From NCBI RefSeq assembly GCF_900631945.1, contig NZ_UZWE01000036.1:124001-188000 (forward strand): DNA of 64,000 nt, in the 5' to 3' direction. This document shows, in pieces, positions 1 through 7,922 of the stretch. The stretch comes from Paracoccus haematequi (GTDB lineage Bacteria; Pseudomonadota; Alphaproteobacteria; Rhodobacterales; Rhodobacteraceae). The notes beneath the pieces were generated by a model that had not been told where the DNA came from, did not search any database, and was given only the letters and a program-made list of their open reading frames with translations. The first letter of the stretch is position 1; every line of letters begins with the position of its first letter. The translations under genes were made by a program, and so were the position numbers.

Positions 1-175
1 CCGCCAGGGCGCCCATGTTGACCGCCAGGACCGGCCGCATCCGGTCGCGCAGCGCGGCGTCGTCCAGCCCCGCCCTGCGCGCCCGCGCCACCGTCAGGAT
101 GCACCAGATCAGCGCCGCGACTCCCGCCAGCGTCAGCGCCGCGCCGCCCCAGATCAACCCGTCGAAGACCGTCAT
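1..175 (-). CDS. Small membrane protein, 3' end outside window
   Basis: Read on the minus strand from an ATG at 175, the frame stays open to the window edge. It begins MTVFDGLIWGGAALTLAG and continues with a hydrophobic stretch (about residues 5-28), then a basic RARR segment and a second apolar stretch near the cut end. This looks like a small inner-membrane protein with the N-terminal helix inserted. I do not recognise the family. It diverges from the GapR gene, so the 112 bp between the two starts should hold both promoters. Only about 58 residues are visible, so total length and function cannot be judged. Confidence 0.5.
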   Translation of the reverse strand, partial: MTVFDGLIWGGAALTLAGVAALIWCILTVARARRAGLDDAALRDRMRPVLAVNMGALA

Positions 176-287
176 CGGATCATCCCCGCCATGTTTCCGC
201 CCCGCGCCCTAGCGGCGATTGCGCCGCGCGGCAAGACCGCCTAACAGGTGCCGCCAAGGAACGGGCAGGACCAAACGGAAGGAAACG

Positions 288-539
288 ATGATGGACGATC
301 AGGCCTACAGCGTGGCAGCCGACGAGCTGCGCCAGTTCATCGAACAGTTCGAGCAACTGGAAGCCGAGAAGAAGGACATCGCCGAACGCCAAAAAGAGGT
401 GATGGCCGAAGCCAAGGCACGCGGCTATGACACCAAGGTGATGAAGAAGATCGTCGCCCTGCGCAAGCGCGACCGCGACGATATTGCCGAAGAAGAGGCG
501 ATCCTGGAAATGTACAAGCAGGCGCTTGGCATGGGCTGA
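288..539 (+). CDS. gapR: GapR-like nucleoid-associated protein (DUF2312)
   Basis: This 83-residue protein has the length, the N-terminal coiled coil (QFIEQFEQLEAEKKDIAERQ, about residues 13-32) and the basic KVMKKIVALRKRDRDD segment of the DUF2312/GapR family. In Caulobacter, GapR binds overtwisted DNA ahead of replication and transcription machinery and is needed for normal chromosome replication. That role is family knowledge, and orthology is inferred from sequence pattern alone. The start at 288 is chosen because GGAAGGAAACG lies directly upstream; the open frame extends another 23 codons upstream without a comparable ribosome site. Confidence 0.88.
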   Translation: MMDDQAYSVAADELRQFIEQFEQLEAEKKDIAERQKEVMAEAKARGYDTKVMKKIVALRKRDRDDIAEEEAILEMYKQALGMG

Positions 540-644
540 CGGCCCATTTCCTTTGACTTCTGCCGCCGGTCTGTCTAGAAGCGCCCTTTCGGCCTCGGAT
601 TTCCGGCGCGACGGACCACGGGAGATGTCTGTCGCAAGGATCGC

Positions 645-671
645 GGTGCCCTCACTCGGGTGTTCGGCACC
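645..671 (+). promoter_or_regulatory. Hairpin in the helicase gene leader
   Basis: GGTGCC (645-650) pairs with GGCACC (666-671), and an inner CAC/GTG pair closes around TCGG. The hairpin lies about 17 nt before the helicase start codon at 689 with no U-run after it, so it is not a classical terminator. It could affect ribosome access, and RNA helicase mRNAs are often controlled through structured leaders. The regulatory role is inference. Confidence 0.25.
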
Positions 672-688
672 CCCATTCTGGCGATGAC

Positions 689-2551
689 ATGACAAACGAT
701 ACGATAGCCGCGCCGCTGGCTGCGGCCTTGGCGGCCAAAGGCTATGCCAGCCTGACCTCGGTTCAGCAGGCGGTTCTTGAAAGCGACGCGGCGGGCCGCG
801 ACATGCTGGTTTCGGCGCAAACCGGATCCGGCAAGACGGTGGCCTTCGGCCTGGCCATCGCACCGCAGCTGTTGGACGGCGACGCGCTGCCCGATGCGGG
901 CGTGCCCCTGGGCCTGGCGATCGCGCCGACCCGCGAACTGGCGCTGCAAGTCGCCGCCGAACTGGGCTGGCTCTACGAACAGGCGGGCGCGCGCATCGCC
1001 ACCTGCGTGGGTGGCATGGATTACCGCACCGAACGCCGCGCCCTTGACCGGGGCGCCCATATCGTCGTCGGCACGCCGGGCCGGTTGCGCGACCATATCG
1101 AACGCGGATCGCTGGATCTGACCGGCCTGCGCGTCGCCGTCCTGGACGAGGCGGACGAGATGCTGGACCTGGGCTTCCGCGAGGATCTGGAATTCATTCT
1201 GCAATCCGCGCCCGAACAGCGCCGCACGCTGATGTTCTCGGCCACCGTGCCGCCGGCCATCGAACAGATGGCCCGGACCTTCCAGGACGACGCGCTGCGG
1301 ATCATGGCCCAGGGCGAATCGCGCCAGCATGTCGACATCGAATACCGCGCCTTCAACGTCGCCGCCCGCGACCGCGAACCCGCGATCTTCAACCTTCTGC
1401 GCCTGCACGAGGCGCGGACCGCGATCATCTTCTGCAAGACGCGGGCCAACGTGAACCACCTGCTGGCCCGGATGGCCAATCGCGGCTTCAAGGCGGTGGC
1501 GCTGTCGGGCGAACTCAGCCAGCAGGAACGCACCCACGCCCTGCAAGCCCTGCGCGACGGCCGGGCGCAGGTCTGTGTCGCGACCGACGTGGCGGCGCGC
1601 GGCATCGACCTGCCGGGGCTGGAACTGGTGATCCATGCCGATCTGCCGACCAATTCCGAAACGCTGCTGCATCGCTCGGGCCGCACCGGGCGGGCGGGGG
1701 CCAAGGGTGTCTCGGCCCTGATCGTCATGCCGTCCGAGGTGCGCAAGGCGCAGATGCTGCTGAAGCGCGCGCGGGTCGAGGCCGAATGGGGTCCGGCGCC
1801 CTCGGCCGACGAGGTTCGGGCGCAGGACGACACGCGGATGCTGGATCATCCCGCGCTGAAGGAGGGCGATGACGACGACGGCGCGATGGCGCGGATGCTG
1901 CTGGACCGCTTCGGGCCTGAAAGGCTGGCCCAGGCCTTCATCAGCCTGTGGCGCGAAGGCCGCCCCGCGCCCGAGGAACTGACGGTCCTGCAGGACCGCG
2001 CGCCTGCCGCCCCCCGCGAACGTCCGCCCTTCGGCGAGGCGGTCTGGTTCGAGCTTTCCGTCGGCCATACCGGCCGGGCCGAGGCGCGCTGGCTTCTGCC
2101 CAAGATTTGCGACGGCGGCGGCATCACCCGCGACGCCATCGGCGCCATCCGCGTGCGCCAGGATGAAAGCTTCGTGCAGATCGCCGTGGCGCAGGCGGGC
2201 CGTTTCGGCAAGACGCTGGAACTTGAGCCGGGCCTGACCATGCGCCGCCTGGACGGCGAACCCGACCTGGACCGCGCGCCCCGCCCGGCGGAACCCCGCG
2301 CGCCCCGCAAGGCAGAGGGCGACTGGAAACGGCCCGCCCGCGCCAAAGAGAAAGAGACCGAGGCAGACGCCCCCGTCCGGGCCAAGAAACCCCGCTGGAC
2401 AGCCGAGGACCGCGCCAAGGCCAAGCCCGCCACCAAGGGCGCCACGGCCGGCAGGGCGGGTGCCTTCCAGAATGGTTCGCCGAAGCCCGCGGGCAAGGAT
2501 CGCGGCAAGTTCGCCGCACCCAAGAAAGGTGCCCGCAAACACAGGGACTGA
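689..2551 (+). CDS. DEAD-box RNA helicase with DbpA-type RNA-binding domain
   Basis: The 620-residue protein carries the full DEAD-box set: Walker A AQTGSGKT (43-50), PTRELALQ, GTPGRLRDH, DEAD (153-156), SAT, ATDVAARGIDLP and HRSGRTGRAG. After the two RecA-like lobes (to about residue 400) comes a segment around EAVWFELSVGHTGRAEARWL that fits the DbpA RNA-binding domain. The protein ends in about 90 Lys/Arg/Ala/Pro-rich residues, likely a disordered RNA-binding tail. DbpA-type helicases act in 50S ribosome assembly, with ATP-driven RNA unwinding in the cytoplasm. The gene stands alone after GapR. The N-terminal Q motif is short but present (SLTSVQQAVL). Confidence 0.93.
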   Translation: MTNDTIAAPLAAALAAKGYASLTSVQQAVLESDAAGRDMLVSAQTGSGKTVAFGLAIAPQLLDGDALPDAGVPLGLAIAPTRELALQVAAELGWLYEQAGARIATCVGGMDYRTERRALDRGAHIVVGTPGRLRDHIERGSLDLTGLRVAVLDEADEMLDLGFREDLEFILQSAPEQRRTLMFSATVPPAIEQMARTFQDDALRIMAQGESRQHVDIEYRAFNVAARDREPAIFNLLRLHEARTAIIFCKTRANVNHLLARMANRGFKAVALSGELSQQERTHALQALRDGRAQVCVATDVAARGIDLPGLELVIHADLPTNSETLLHRSGRTGRAGAKGVSALIVMPSEVRKAQMLLKRARVEAEWGPAPSADEVRAQDDTRMLDHPALKEGDDDDGAMARMLLDRFGPERLAQAFISLWREGRPAPEELTVLQDRAPAAPRERPPFGEAVWFELSVGHTGRAEARWLLPKICDGGGITRDAIGAIRVRQDESFVQIAVAQAGRFGKTLELEPGLTMRRLDGEPDLDRAPRPAEPRAPRKAEGDWKRPARAKEKETEADAPVRAKKPRWTAEDRAKAKPATKGATAGRAGAFQNGSPKPAGKDRGKFAAPKKGARKHRD

Positions 2552-2607
2552 CCCCTGAAAAACGGCCTGCGCATCGGAATTGACGCGCAGGCTTCTTCGG
2601 TCAAGAG

Positions 2608-2644
2608 TTGATCTTGGTTAAGAATAATGTTGACCTTGGGTCAA
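2608..2644. promoter_or_regulatory. Tandem TTGA-type repeats upstream of the HU-like gene
   Basis: A perfect inverted repeat TTGACCTTGGGTCAA sits at 2630-2644. An imperfect copy, TTGATCTTGGTTAAG, begins 22 bp earlier at 2608, which is about two helical turns. It precedes the start at 2693 by about 50 bp. This looks like a two-site operator, but the regulator is not identifiable. The perfect copy is 15 bp, one base longer than the 14 bp FNR/CRP-type TTGAT-N4-ATCAA. Confidence 0.35.
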
Positions 2645-2692
2645 ACAAGTCTCACGCTGAAGCCGTATCTTGTCTTTTTTTGGTGGAATGTG

Positions 2693-3019
2693 ATGATTAA
2701 GCGTGTTTCTTCCCCGGACGACGAACCGTCGACCCCGACCCGAAATCCCCAGCCCGCGCATGTCCTTCAGAAAAAGGATTTCGTGGACCGTGTCGTCGCC
2801 GCCAGCGGCGCGAAAAAGGCCGATGCCCGCCCCATCATCGAGGCTACGCTGGCCCAGCTTGGCAAGGCCCTGTCGGCGGGCGAGACGCTGGCCGTCCCGC
2901 CCCTGGGCCGCGCCCGCGTCAACCTGGAACGCGACCAGCGTGGAGGAGAGATCATCACCCTGCGCCTGCGCCGCCGCCCGTCCAGCATCCGCCAATCCGC
3001 CCAGTCATCGGCGGACTGA
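2693..3019 (+). CDS. HU/IHF-family DNA-binding protein with N-terminal extension
   Basis: This 108-residue protein contains an HU-like fold: LQKKDFVDRVVAASGAKKADARPIIEATLAQLGKALSAGETLAVPPLGRARV covers the helical dimer core and first strands. The beta-arm region is shortened (NLERDQRGGEIITLRLRRRP). A Pro/Ser/Thr-rich extension of about 25 residues precedes the core. HU proteins bend and compact DNA as dimers, but the reduced arm here makes canonical DNA wrapping uncertain. The start at 2693 is preceded by GGTGGAATGTG, a weak ribosome site. A TTG upstream at 2627 is an alternative but would add an unlikely hydrophobic leader. Confidence 0.75.
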   Translation: MIKRVSSPDDEPSTPTRNPQPAHVLQKKDFVDRVVAASGAKKADARPIIEATLAQLGKALSAGETLAVPPLGRARVNLERDQRGGEIITLRLRRRPSSIRQSAQSSAD

Positions 3020-3037
3020 ATTCGAACCGATTCGCCC

Positions 3038-3066
3038 TTGCGATCACCGTCGGCCCCTGCTAGATG
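3038..3066 (+). promoter_or_regulatory. Sigma-70-type promoter for tRNA-Val
   Basis: TTGCGA (3038-3043), a 17 bp spacer and TAGATG (3061-3066) form a good housekeeping promoter. Transcription would start about 4 nt before the tRNA 5' end. The following dusA gene may be read from the same promoter. Confidence 0.55.
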
Positions 3067-3076
3067 CTGCGCCCAC

Positions 3077-3151
3077 GGGTGATTAGCTCAGCGGTAGAGC
3101 GCTTCGTTCACATCGAAGATGTCAGCGGTTCAAATCCGTTATCACCCACCA
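3077..3151 (+). tRNA. tRNA-Val (anticodon CAC)
   Basis: The 75-nt sequence folds as a standard cloverleaf. The acceptor stem GGGTGAT pairs with ATCACCC, the D stem is GCTC/GAGC, and the anticodon stem CTTCG/CGAAG encloses TTCACAT with CAC as anticodon. The T arm is AGCGG-TTCAAAT-CCGTT. The CCA end is encoded (3149-3151). Anticodon CAC reads GUG, so the amino acid is valine. dusA starts 30 nt downstream on the same strand. Confidence 0.95.
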
Positions 3152-3181
3152 TCCTTCCCTTGTGCGCGTCTTCGGCGGATC

Positions 3182-4165
3182 ATGAAAACTTCTGTCACAG
3201 ACGCCGCATTGCTGTCCGTCGCGCCGATGATGGACTGGACCGACCGGCATTGCCGGGTCTTTCACCGCCTGATGTCGCGCCGCGCGCTGCTGTATACGGA
3301 AATGGTGACGGCCCCGGCGATCATCCATGGCGACCGGCCCCGGCTGCTGGATTTCGACGCCGCCGAACATCCCCTGGCCTTGCAGATCGGCGGTTCGGAT
3401 TCGGCGGACCTGGCGCAGGCCACGCGGATCGCAGGCGATTGGGGCTATGACGAGATCAACCTGAACGTCGGCTGCCCCAGCGATCGGGTGCAATCGGGCT
3501 GCTTCGGCGCGGTGCTGATGAAGACGCCCGATCTGGTCGCGGATTGCGTGGCCCGGATGATCGAGGTCAGCCCGGTCGAGGTCACGGTGAAGTGCCGCAT
3601 CGGCGTCGATGACCAGATCGCTAAGGATGTGCTGCCCGCTTTCCTGGCCCGAATGCGCGCCGCCGGGATCCGCCGCATCGCCATCCATGCCCGCAAGGCC
3701 TGGCTGCAAGGTCTCAGCCCCAGGGAAAACCGGGACATTCCGCCGCTGGACTATCCTTTGGTCCACCGGATGAAGCAGGAATTCCCCGACCTGCACCTGT
3801 CGGTCAACGGCGGCGTCGGCAGCCTCGATCAGGTGCGCGATCACCTGCAAGCCATGGACGGCGTGATGGTGGGGCGCGCGGCCTATCACCAGCCCTGGGA
3901 CATCCTGGGCCGGGCCGATTCCCTTTGGGGCGACGCGCCCCCCTTCGACACGCCGGACCAGGTTGCCCACGCCATGCGCCCCTATATCGCGCGCCATCTG
4001 GCTGCGGGCGGGCGGCTGCACCAGATCACGCGGCATATGCTGGGCCTGTTCCACGGGCTGCCCGGCGCGCGCGGCTGGAAGCGCACCCTGTCCGAAGGCG
4101 CGTCGAAAGGCGGGATCGAGGTTTATGACGCCGCCCTGCGCCAGGTCACGCAACTGGCGGCCTGA
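3182..4165 (+). CDS. dusA: tRNA-dihydrouridine(20/20a) synthase DusA
   Basis: The 327-residue flavoenzyme reduces uridines in the D loop of tRNA with NADPH. Family marks visible are APMMDWTDRHCR at the N-terminus, LNVGCPSDRVQSG with the catalytic cysteine, the DusA-type HARKAWLQGLSP segment, NGGV and GVMVGRAAY for phosphate and FMN binding. The length is normal for DusA. The start at 3182 gives the expected N-terminus; the upstream in-frame codons run through the tRNA gene and are not coding. It lies 30 bp after tRNA-Val, so a joint transcript that is processed to release the tRNA is plausible. Confidence 0.95.
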   Translation: MKTSVTDAALLSVAPMMDWTDRHCRVFHRLMSRRALLYTEMVTAPAIIHGDRPRLLDFDAAEHPLALQIGGSDSADLAQATRIAGDWGYDEINLNVGCPSDRVQSGCFGAVLMKTPDLVADCVARMIEVSPVEVTVKCRIGVDDQIAKDVLPAFLARMRAAGIRRIAIHARKAWLQGLSPRENRDIPPLDYPLVHRMKQEFPDLHLSVNGGVGSLDQVRDHLQAMDGVMVGRAAYHQPWDILGRADSLWGDAPPFDTPDQVAHAMRPYIARHLAAGGRLHQITRHMLGLFHGLPGARGWKRTLSEGASKGGIEVYDAALRQVTQLAA

Positions 4166-4180
4166 CCGCTTCTTCTTTGC

Positions 4181-4224
4181 CAAATACCCTGGGGGAGTCC
4201 CGCAGGGACGGGGGCAAAGCCCCC
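4181..4224. repeat. GC-rich intergenic double hairpin, likely bidirectional terminator
   Basis: Between the convergent dusA and mazG genes, CAAATACCCTGGGGG leads into two hairpins: GTCCC-GCA-GGGAC (4197-4209) and GGGGGC-AAA-GCCCCC (4210-4224). The second touches the mazG stop codon. Similar CAAATAC-GGGGG-type elements recur between genes in many Rhodobacteraceae, as far as I recall; the copy number in this genome cannot be seen here. No long U-run follows on the plus strand, so termination may depend on the stems alone. Confidence 0.6.
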
Positions 4225-5043
4225 TTACTCGGTCGCCCGTTCCGCAGCCTTGGCCTGATCCCACAGACGATCCATCTCGGCCAGGTCGCTGTCCTCGGGG
4301 CGGCGCCCTTCGGCGGCAAGCGACGCCTCGACGGCGCCGAAACGACGGGTGAACTTCGCATTGGCCCGGCGCAGCGCCTGTTCGGGATCGACGTCAAGAT
4401 GCCGCGCCAGGTTCGCCATCACGAACAGCAGGTCGCCGAATTCCTCCTCCAGCGCGTCGGCGCCAAGCGTGTCGCGCGCCTCGACCAGTTCGGCGGTTTC
4501 CTCGACGATCTTCTCCAGCACGTCGGCGGGGCCGGGCCAGTCGAAGCCCACGCGGGCGGCGCGGTTCTGCAACTTGATCGCGCGGGTCAGCGCGGGCAGG
4601 CCCAGGGCCACGCCGTCCAGCGTGCCGCGTTCGGCCTTGCCCGCGCGTTCGACGGCCTTGATCGCCTCCCAGTCCCTGACCTGCTGTTCGGCGGACTTGT
4701 CGCGGGATTCGTCGCCGAAGACATGCGGGTGGCGGAAGATCAGCTTGTCGGAAATCGCCGCCGCGCAATCGGCGAAATCGAACATCCCCGCCTCTCGGGC
4801 CATCTGGGCGTGGAACACCACCTGCAACAGCAGGTCGCCCAGTTCGCCCGGCAGTTCCCCCCAGGCCTGCCGGTCGATGGCATCGGCGACCTCGTGCGCT
4901 TCCTCGATCGTATAGGGCGCGATCGAGGCGAAATCCTGCTCGATGTCCCAGGGGCAGCCGGTCCGGGGGTGGCGCAACTGCGCCATGATGTCGATGAGGC
5001 GGGCGATCTCGGCCCCGGCGTCGCGGCGGGTCGGTTCGGTCAT
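4225..5043 (-). CDS. mazG: Nucleoside triphosphate pyrophosphohydrolase MazG
   Basis: The 272-residue protein has two tandem MazG domains. The first has CPWDIEQDFASIAPYTIEEAHEVADAI and ELGDLLLQVVFHAQMA; the second has KIVEETAELVEA and EEEFGDLLFVMANLARHL. These supply the EExxE...ExxD metal-binding sets. MazG cleaves NTPs and dNTPs to monophosphates and pyrophosphate, removing damaged nucleotides and affecting stringent-response levels. Its size matches the two-domain E. coli form. The start ATG at 5043 lies 61 bp from the divergent amidohydrolase start. The stop abuts the hairpin repeat shared with dusA. Confidence 0.95.
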   Translation of the reverse strand: MTEPTRRDAGAEIARLIDIMAQLRHPRTGCPWDIEQDFASIAPYTIEEAHEVADAIDRQAWGELPGELGDLLLQVVFHAQMAREAGMFDFADCAAAISDKLIFRHPHVFGDESRDKSAEQQVRDWEAIKAVERAGKAERGTLDGVALGLPALTRAIKLQNRAARVGFDWPGPADVLEKIVEETAELVEARDTLGADALEEEFGDLLFVMANLARHLDVDPEQALRRANAKFTRRFGAVEASLAAEGRRPEDSDLAEMDRLWDQAKAAERATE

Positions 5044-5104
5044 TGCGATTTCCCTTCGCTTCTGTCCTGATGGGCCATTGCCACAGCGCAGGGGTCAAGT
5101 CCAC

Positions 5105-6271
5105 ATGCCCGTCCTGAACCGCATCGCCGAATTCGCCGGCGACATGACCGCCTGGCGGCGCCACCTGCACCAGCACCCCGAACTGGGCTTCGACTGCTAC
5201 GGCACCGCCGCCTTCGTGGCCGAACGCCTGCGCGACTTCGGCGTGGACGAGATCCACGACGGCATCGGCGAGTCGGGAATCGTCGGCATCATCGAGGGGC
5301 AGGGGCCGGGACCGACCATCGGCCTGCGCGCCGACATGGACGCCCTGCCGATGGACGAGGCGACGGGGCTGGACCATGCCTCGACCGTGCCGGGGCGGAT
5401 GCACGCCTGCGGCCATGACGGGCACACGACCATGCTGCTGGGCGCCGCGCGCTATCTGGCCGAGACGCGGAATTTCGCGGGCCGCGTGGCGCTGATCTTC
5501 CAGCCGGCCGAGGAAAACGGCGGCGGCGGGCAGGCGATGGTGCAGGACGGTATGATGGACCGCTTCGGGATCGAACGGGTCTTTGCCATGCACAACAGCC
5601 CCGGCCTGCCGGTGGGGGTGATGAACACCACGCCCGGTCCGATCATGGCCGCCGTCGACACGTTCGAGATCCATGTCCAGGGCCGGGGCGGCCACGGCGC
5701 CATGCCGCATCTGACCGCCGATCCCGTCGTCGCGGCGGTGGCGGTGGTGAACGCGATCCAGACGATTTCCAGCCGCAACCATTATGCCTTGGACGACCTG
5801 GCGATCTCGGTCACGCAGATCCATACCGGCAGCGCCGACAATATCGTGCCCGACACCGCCTATGTCTGCGGCACGGTGCGGACCTTCGCCCCCCATGTGC
5901 GCGAGATGGTGCGCCGCCGCATGACGCAGATTTGCGAAGGCCAGGCGGCGGCCTATGACGTGACGATCCGGCTGGATTACGTCGAGGGCTATCCCGCCAC
6001 CGTCAACGACCCCGCGCAGACCGATTTCGCCGTCCAGGTCGCGCGGGAAATCGTCGGTGCCGACAATATCTCGGGCGAGGCCGGGCGCGAGATGGGGGCC
6101 GAGGATTTCAGCTATATGCTGCAATCGCGGCCGGGCTGCTATCTGTTCATCGGCCAGGGCGACACGGCCAGCGTCCACCACCCGGCCTATGACTTCAACG
6201 ACGCGATCTCGCCCATCGGAGCCAGCTTCTTCGCCCGGCTGGTCGAACGCGCGCAGCCGGTGGCGCGCTAG
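5105..6271 (+). CDS. M20 family amidohydrolase (hippurate hydrolase-like)
   Basis: The 388-residue cytoplasmic metallohydrolase shows M20D features: WRRHLHQHPELGF near the N-terminus, RADMDALPM, the metal-binding HACGHDGHTTMLLGA (Cys102, His104) and PAEENGGGG with the catalytic Glu. The dimerisation domain follows, and the AEDFSYM segment marks the C-terminal part. Relatives hydrolyse N-acyl amino acids, hippurate or indole-3-acetyl amino acids; the substrate cannot be chosen from sequence. The start at 5105 is taken because it gives the family N-terminus. Its stop shares a CTAG with the convergent Lrp-family gene. Confidence 0.9.
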   Translation: MPVLNRIAEFAGDMTAWRRHLHQHPELGFDCYGTAAFVAERLRDFGVDEIHDGIGESGIVGIIEGQGPGPTIGLRADMDALPMDEATGLDHASTVPGRMHACGHDGHTTMLLGAARYLAETRNFAGRVALIFQPAEENGGGGQAMVQDGMMDRFGIERVFAMHNSPGLPVGVMNTTPGPIMAAVDTFEIHVQGRGGHGAMPHLTADPVVAAVAVVNAIQTISSRNHYALDDLAISVTQIHTGSADNIVPDTAYVCGTVRTFAPHVREMVRRRMTQICEGQAAAYDVTIRLDYVEGYPATVNDPAQTDFAVQVAREIVGADNISGEAGREMGAEDFSYMLQSRPGCYLFIGQGDTASVHHPAYDFNDAISPIGASFFARLVERAQPVAR

Positions 6272-6720
6272 GCGCGTTCGTCCTTGGGGCTGTCCATCAC
6301 CACATGGGTGGTGATGGTGGCGATCCAGGGAAAGGCGCCCAGCACATCGGCATGGAACTGCTTGTAGGCGGCCAGGTCGGCCACCTCGACCCGCAGCAGG
6401 TATTCCATCGTGCCGGTGATGTTGTGGCATTCGCGCACGGCGGGCGCGGCAAGGCATGTCCGCTCGAACGCCTTCTGCGCGTCGTTGGCATGGCGCGCCA
6501 GGCCAACGGCGACATAGGCGACAAAGCCGATATTGCGCGCCCTGGGGCTGATCACCGCACGATAGCCCGCGATGATCCCGCGCCGTTCCAGATCCTGCAC
6601 CCGCCGCAGGCAGGCCGAGGGCGACAGGCCCACCCGCGCGGCCAGTTCCGTATTCGGCAGCCGCCCTTCACGCGACAGTTCGCGCAAGATGCGGTCGTTG
6701 ATCTGGTCATCTGTGCTCAT
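6268..6720 (-). CDS. Lrp/AsnC-family transcriptional regulator
   Basis: The 150-residue protein starts MSTDDQINDRILRELSREG, followed by the Lrp helix-turn-helix (NTELAARVGLSPSACLRRVQDLERRGII). The RAM/AsnC ligand-binding domain comes next, with the ECHNITGTMEYLLRVEV strand typical of the family. It diverges from a LysE-type exporter with 90 bp between starts. That pairing is common: the regulator senses an amino acid and switches on its export. A longer start 7 codons upstream is possible but would begin inside the divergent promoter region. Confidence 0.92.
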   Translation of the reverse strand: MSTDDQINDRILRELSREGRLPNTELAARVGLSPSACLRRVQDLERRGIIAGYRAVISPRARNIGFVAYVAVGLARHANDAQKAFERTCLAAPAVRECHNITGTMEYLLRVEVADLAAYKQFHADVLGAFPWIATITTHVVMDSPKDERA

Positions 6721-6810
6721 GAATTGCACTATTTTGAACAATGGAACTATCTTTGCAACAATTATCCGCCATTGTCGCGCTATCGTTGCGCCTGACGCGG
6801 AGAAGATGCG

Positions 6811-7395
6811 ATGACTGCCGAGATTTTGCTGGCCCTGCTGGGCTTTTCCTTCGTCACCTCAGCCACGCCGGGGCCGAACAACATGATGCTGATGGCCTCG
6901 GGCGCGAATTTCGGCCTGCGCCGGACGGTGCCGCATCTGCTGGGCGTGTCGCTGGGATTCGGCGCCATGGTGGGGATCCTGGGGCTGGGATTGGACCGGA
7001 TCGTCACGGGCAACCCTGCCGTGGCCGGGGCGCTGAAATGGGCAAGCCTGGCCTATGTCCTGTGGCTGGCCTGGAAGATCGCCACCGCCGCGCCGCCGTC
7101 GCCCGCCGATGCGCAGGGCCGTCCGCTGGGCTTTCTGGGCGCGGCCGCCTTCCAATGGGTCAACCCGAAGGCCTGGGCGATGGCGCTTGGCGCGCTGTCG
7201 GCCTATGCGGCGGGGGTGGGCGGCCCGTTGGTCGTGGCAGCGGTCTTCGCCATGGTGAACCTGCCCGTGGTCGCGGCATGGGCCGCCGCCGGGCAGGGAT
7301 TGCGGGGTCTGCTGGACCGTCCGGGCCGGTTGCGGGCCTTCAACGCGACGATGGCCGCGTTGCTGGTGCTGTCGATGCTGCCGGTGGTGCTGTAG
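6811..7395 (+). CDS. LysE/RhtB-family amino acid exporter
   Basis: The 194-residue inner-membrane protein has the family N-terminal motif SFVTSATPGPNNMMLMASGANFGLRR and the QWVNPKAWAMALGA segment. About six transmembrane helices are evident. Members export basic or neutral amino acids or homoserine lactones by proton antiport; the substrate is not predictable. GGAGAAG about 7 nt before ATG supports the start. The divergent Lrp-type gene is its probable regulator, and the intervening 90 bp (6721-6810) is unusually AT-rich for this genome. Confidence 0.9.
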   Translation: MTAEILLALLGFSFVTSATPGPNNMMLMASGANFGLRRTVPHLLGVSLGFGAMVGILGLGLDRIVTGNPAVAGALKWASLAYVLWLAWKIATAAPPSPADAQGRPLGFLGAAAFQWVNPKAWAMALGALSAYAAGVGGPLVVAAVFAMVNLPVVAAWAAAGQGLRGLLDRPGRLRAFNATMAALLVLSMLPVVL

Positions 7396-7550
7396 GACAG
7401 CGGAGGCCGCGGCCTCGGGCGGCGCTCACGATCCTGTTTGCCCGCGCGGTCCCGCGCGCGGCCGGGCTTCCTTGCCAAGCAGGGATGGCGGCGATAGGTT
7501 GCGCGCCAATTCGGGCGGGGTCCACCGCCATGACAGCCGAGAGGATAGCC

Positions 7551-7886
7551 ATGTTCGTCACCCCCGCTTATGCCCAGGCCGCCGCAGGCGGCGCCGCCCC
7601 CGGCGCCGCCCTGATGCAGTTCATCCCGCTGATCCTGATCTTCGCGATCATGTATTTCCTGATGATCCGCCCGCAGCAGAAGCGGGTCAAACAGCATCGC
7701 GACATGGTCGCGGCGCTGAAGAAGGGCGATCACATCATCACTCAGGGCGGCATCATCGGCAAGGTCGTCTCGGCCCGCGACGACGAACTGGAGGTCGAGA
7801 TCGCAACCGGCGTCAAGGTCCGCGTCGTGCGCGCCACCGTGTCCCAGGTGGTCAGCCGGACCGAGCCTGTCGCCGCCAACGGCTGA
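7551..7886 (+). CDS. yajC: Preprotein translocase subunit YajC
   Basis: The 111-residue protein has a short periplasmic N-terminus, one transmembrane helix (LIPLILIFAIMYFLMIRP-type segment, about residues 22-40) and the RPQQKRVKQHRDMVAALKKGDHIITQGGIIGKV cytoplasmic part that defines YajC. It associates with SecDF at the SecYEG translocon. GAGAGG before the ATG at 7551 fixes the start; an in-frame ATG at 7530 is less well placed. It leads a yajC-secD-secF cluster with 36 bp to secD. Confidence 0.96.
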   Translation: MFVTPAYAQAAAGGAAPGAALMQFIPLILIFAIMYFLMIRPQQKRVKQHRDMVAALKKGDHIITQGGIIGKVVSARDDELEVEIATGVKVRVVRATVSQVVSRTEPVAANG

Positions 7887-7922
7887 TCCTTTTCACAATC
7901 ACTTTCAAGGGCTTCGGCGAAG

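Noticed and set aside
575..2542. Long open frame antisense to the DEAD-box helicase (655 codons)
   Set aside because: It mirrors the helicase gene, has Arg/Gly/Ala/His-rich composition typical of high-GC shadows and no recognisable domain.
2630..2644. Reading TTGACCTTGGGTCAA as an FNR site
   Set aside because: The half-sites TTGAC/GTCAA are 5 bp apart instead of 4, so it does not fit FNR spacing.
7403..7416. Perfect palindrome GAGGCCGCGGCCTC after the LysE-type gene
   Set aside because: It could be a terminator stem, but no U-run follows and such GC palindromes are frequent by chance in this genome.
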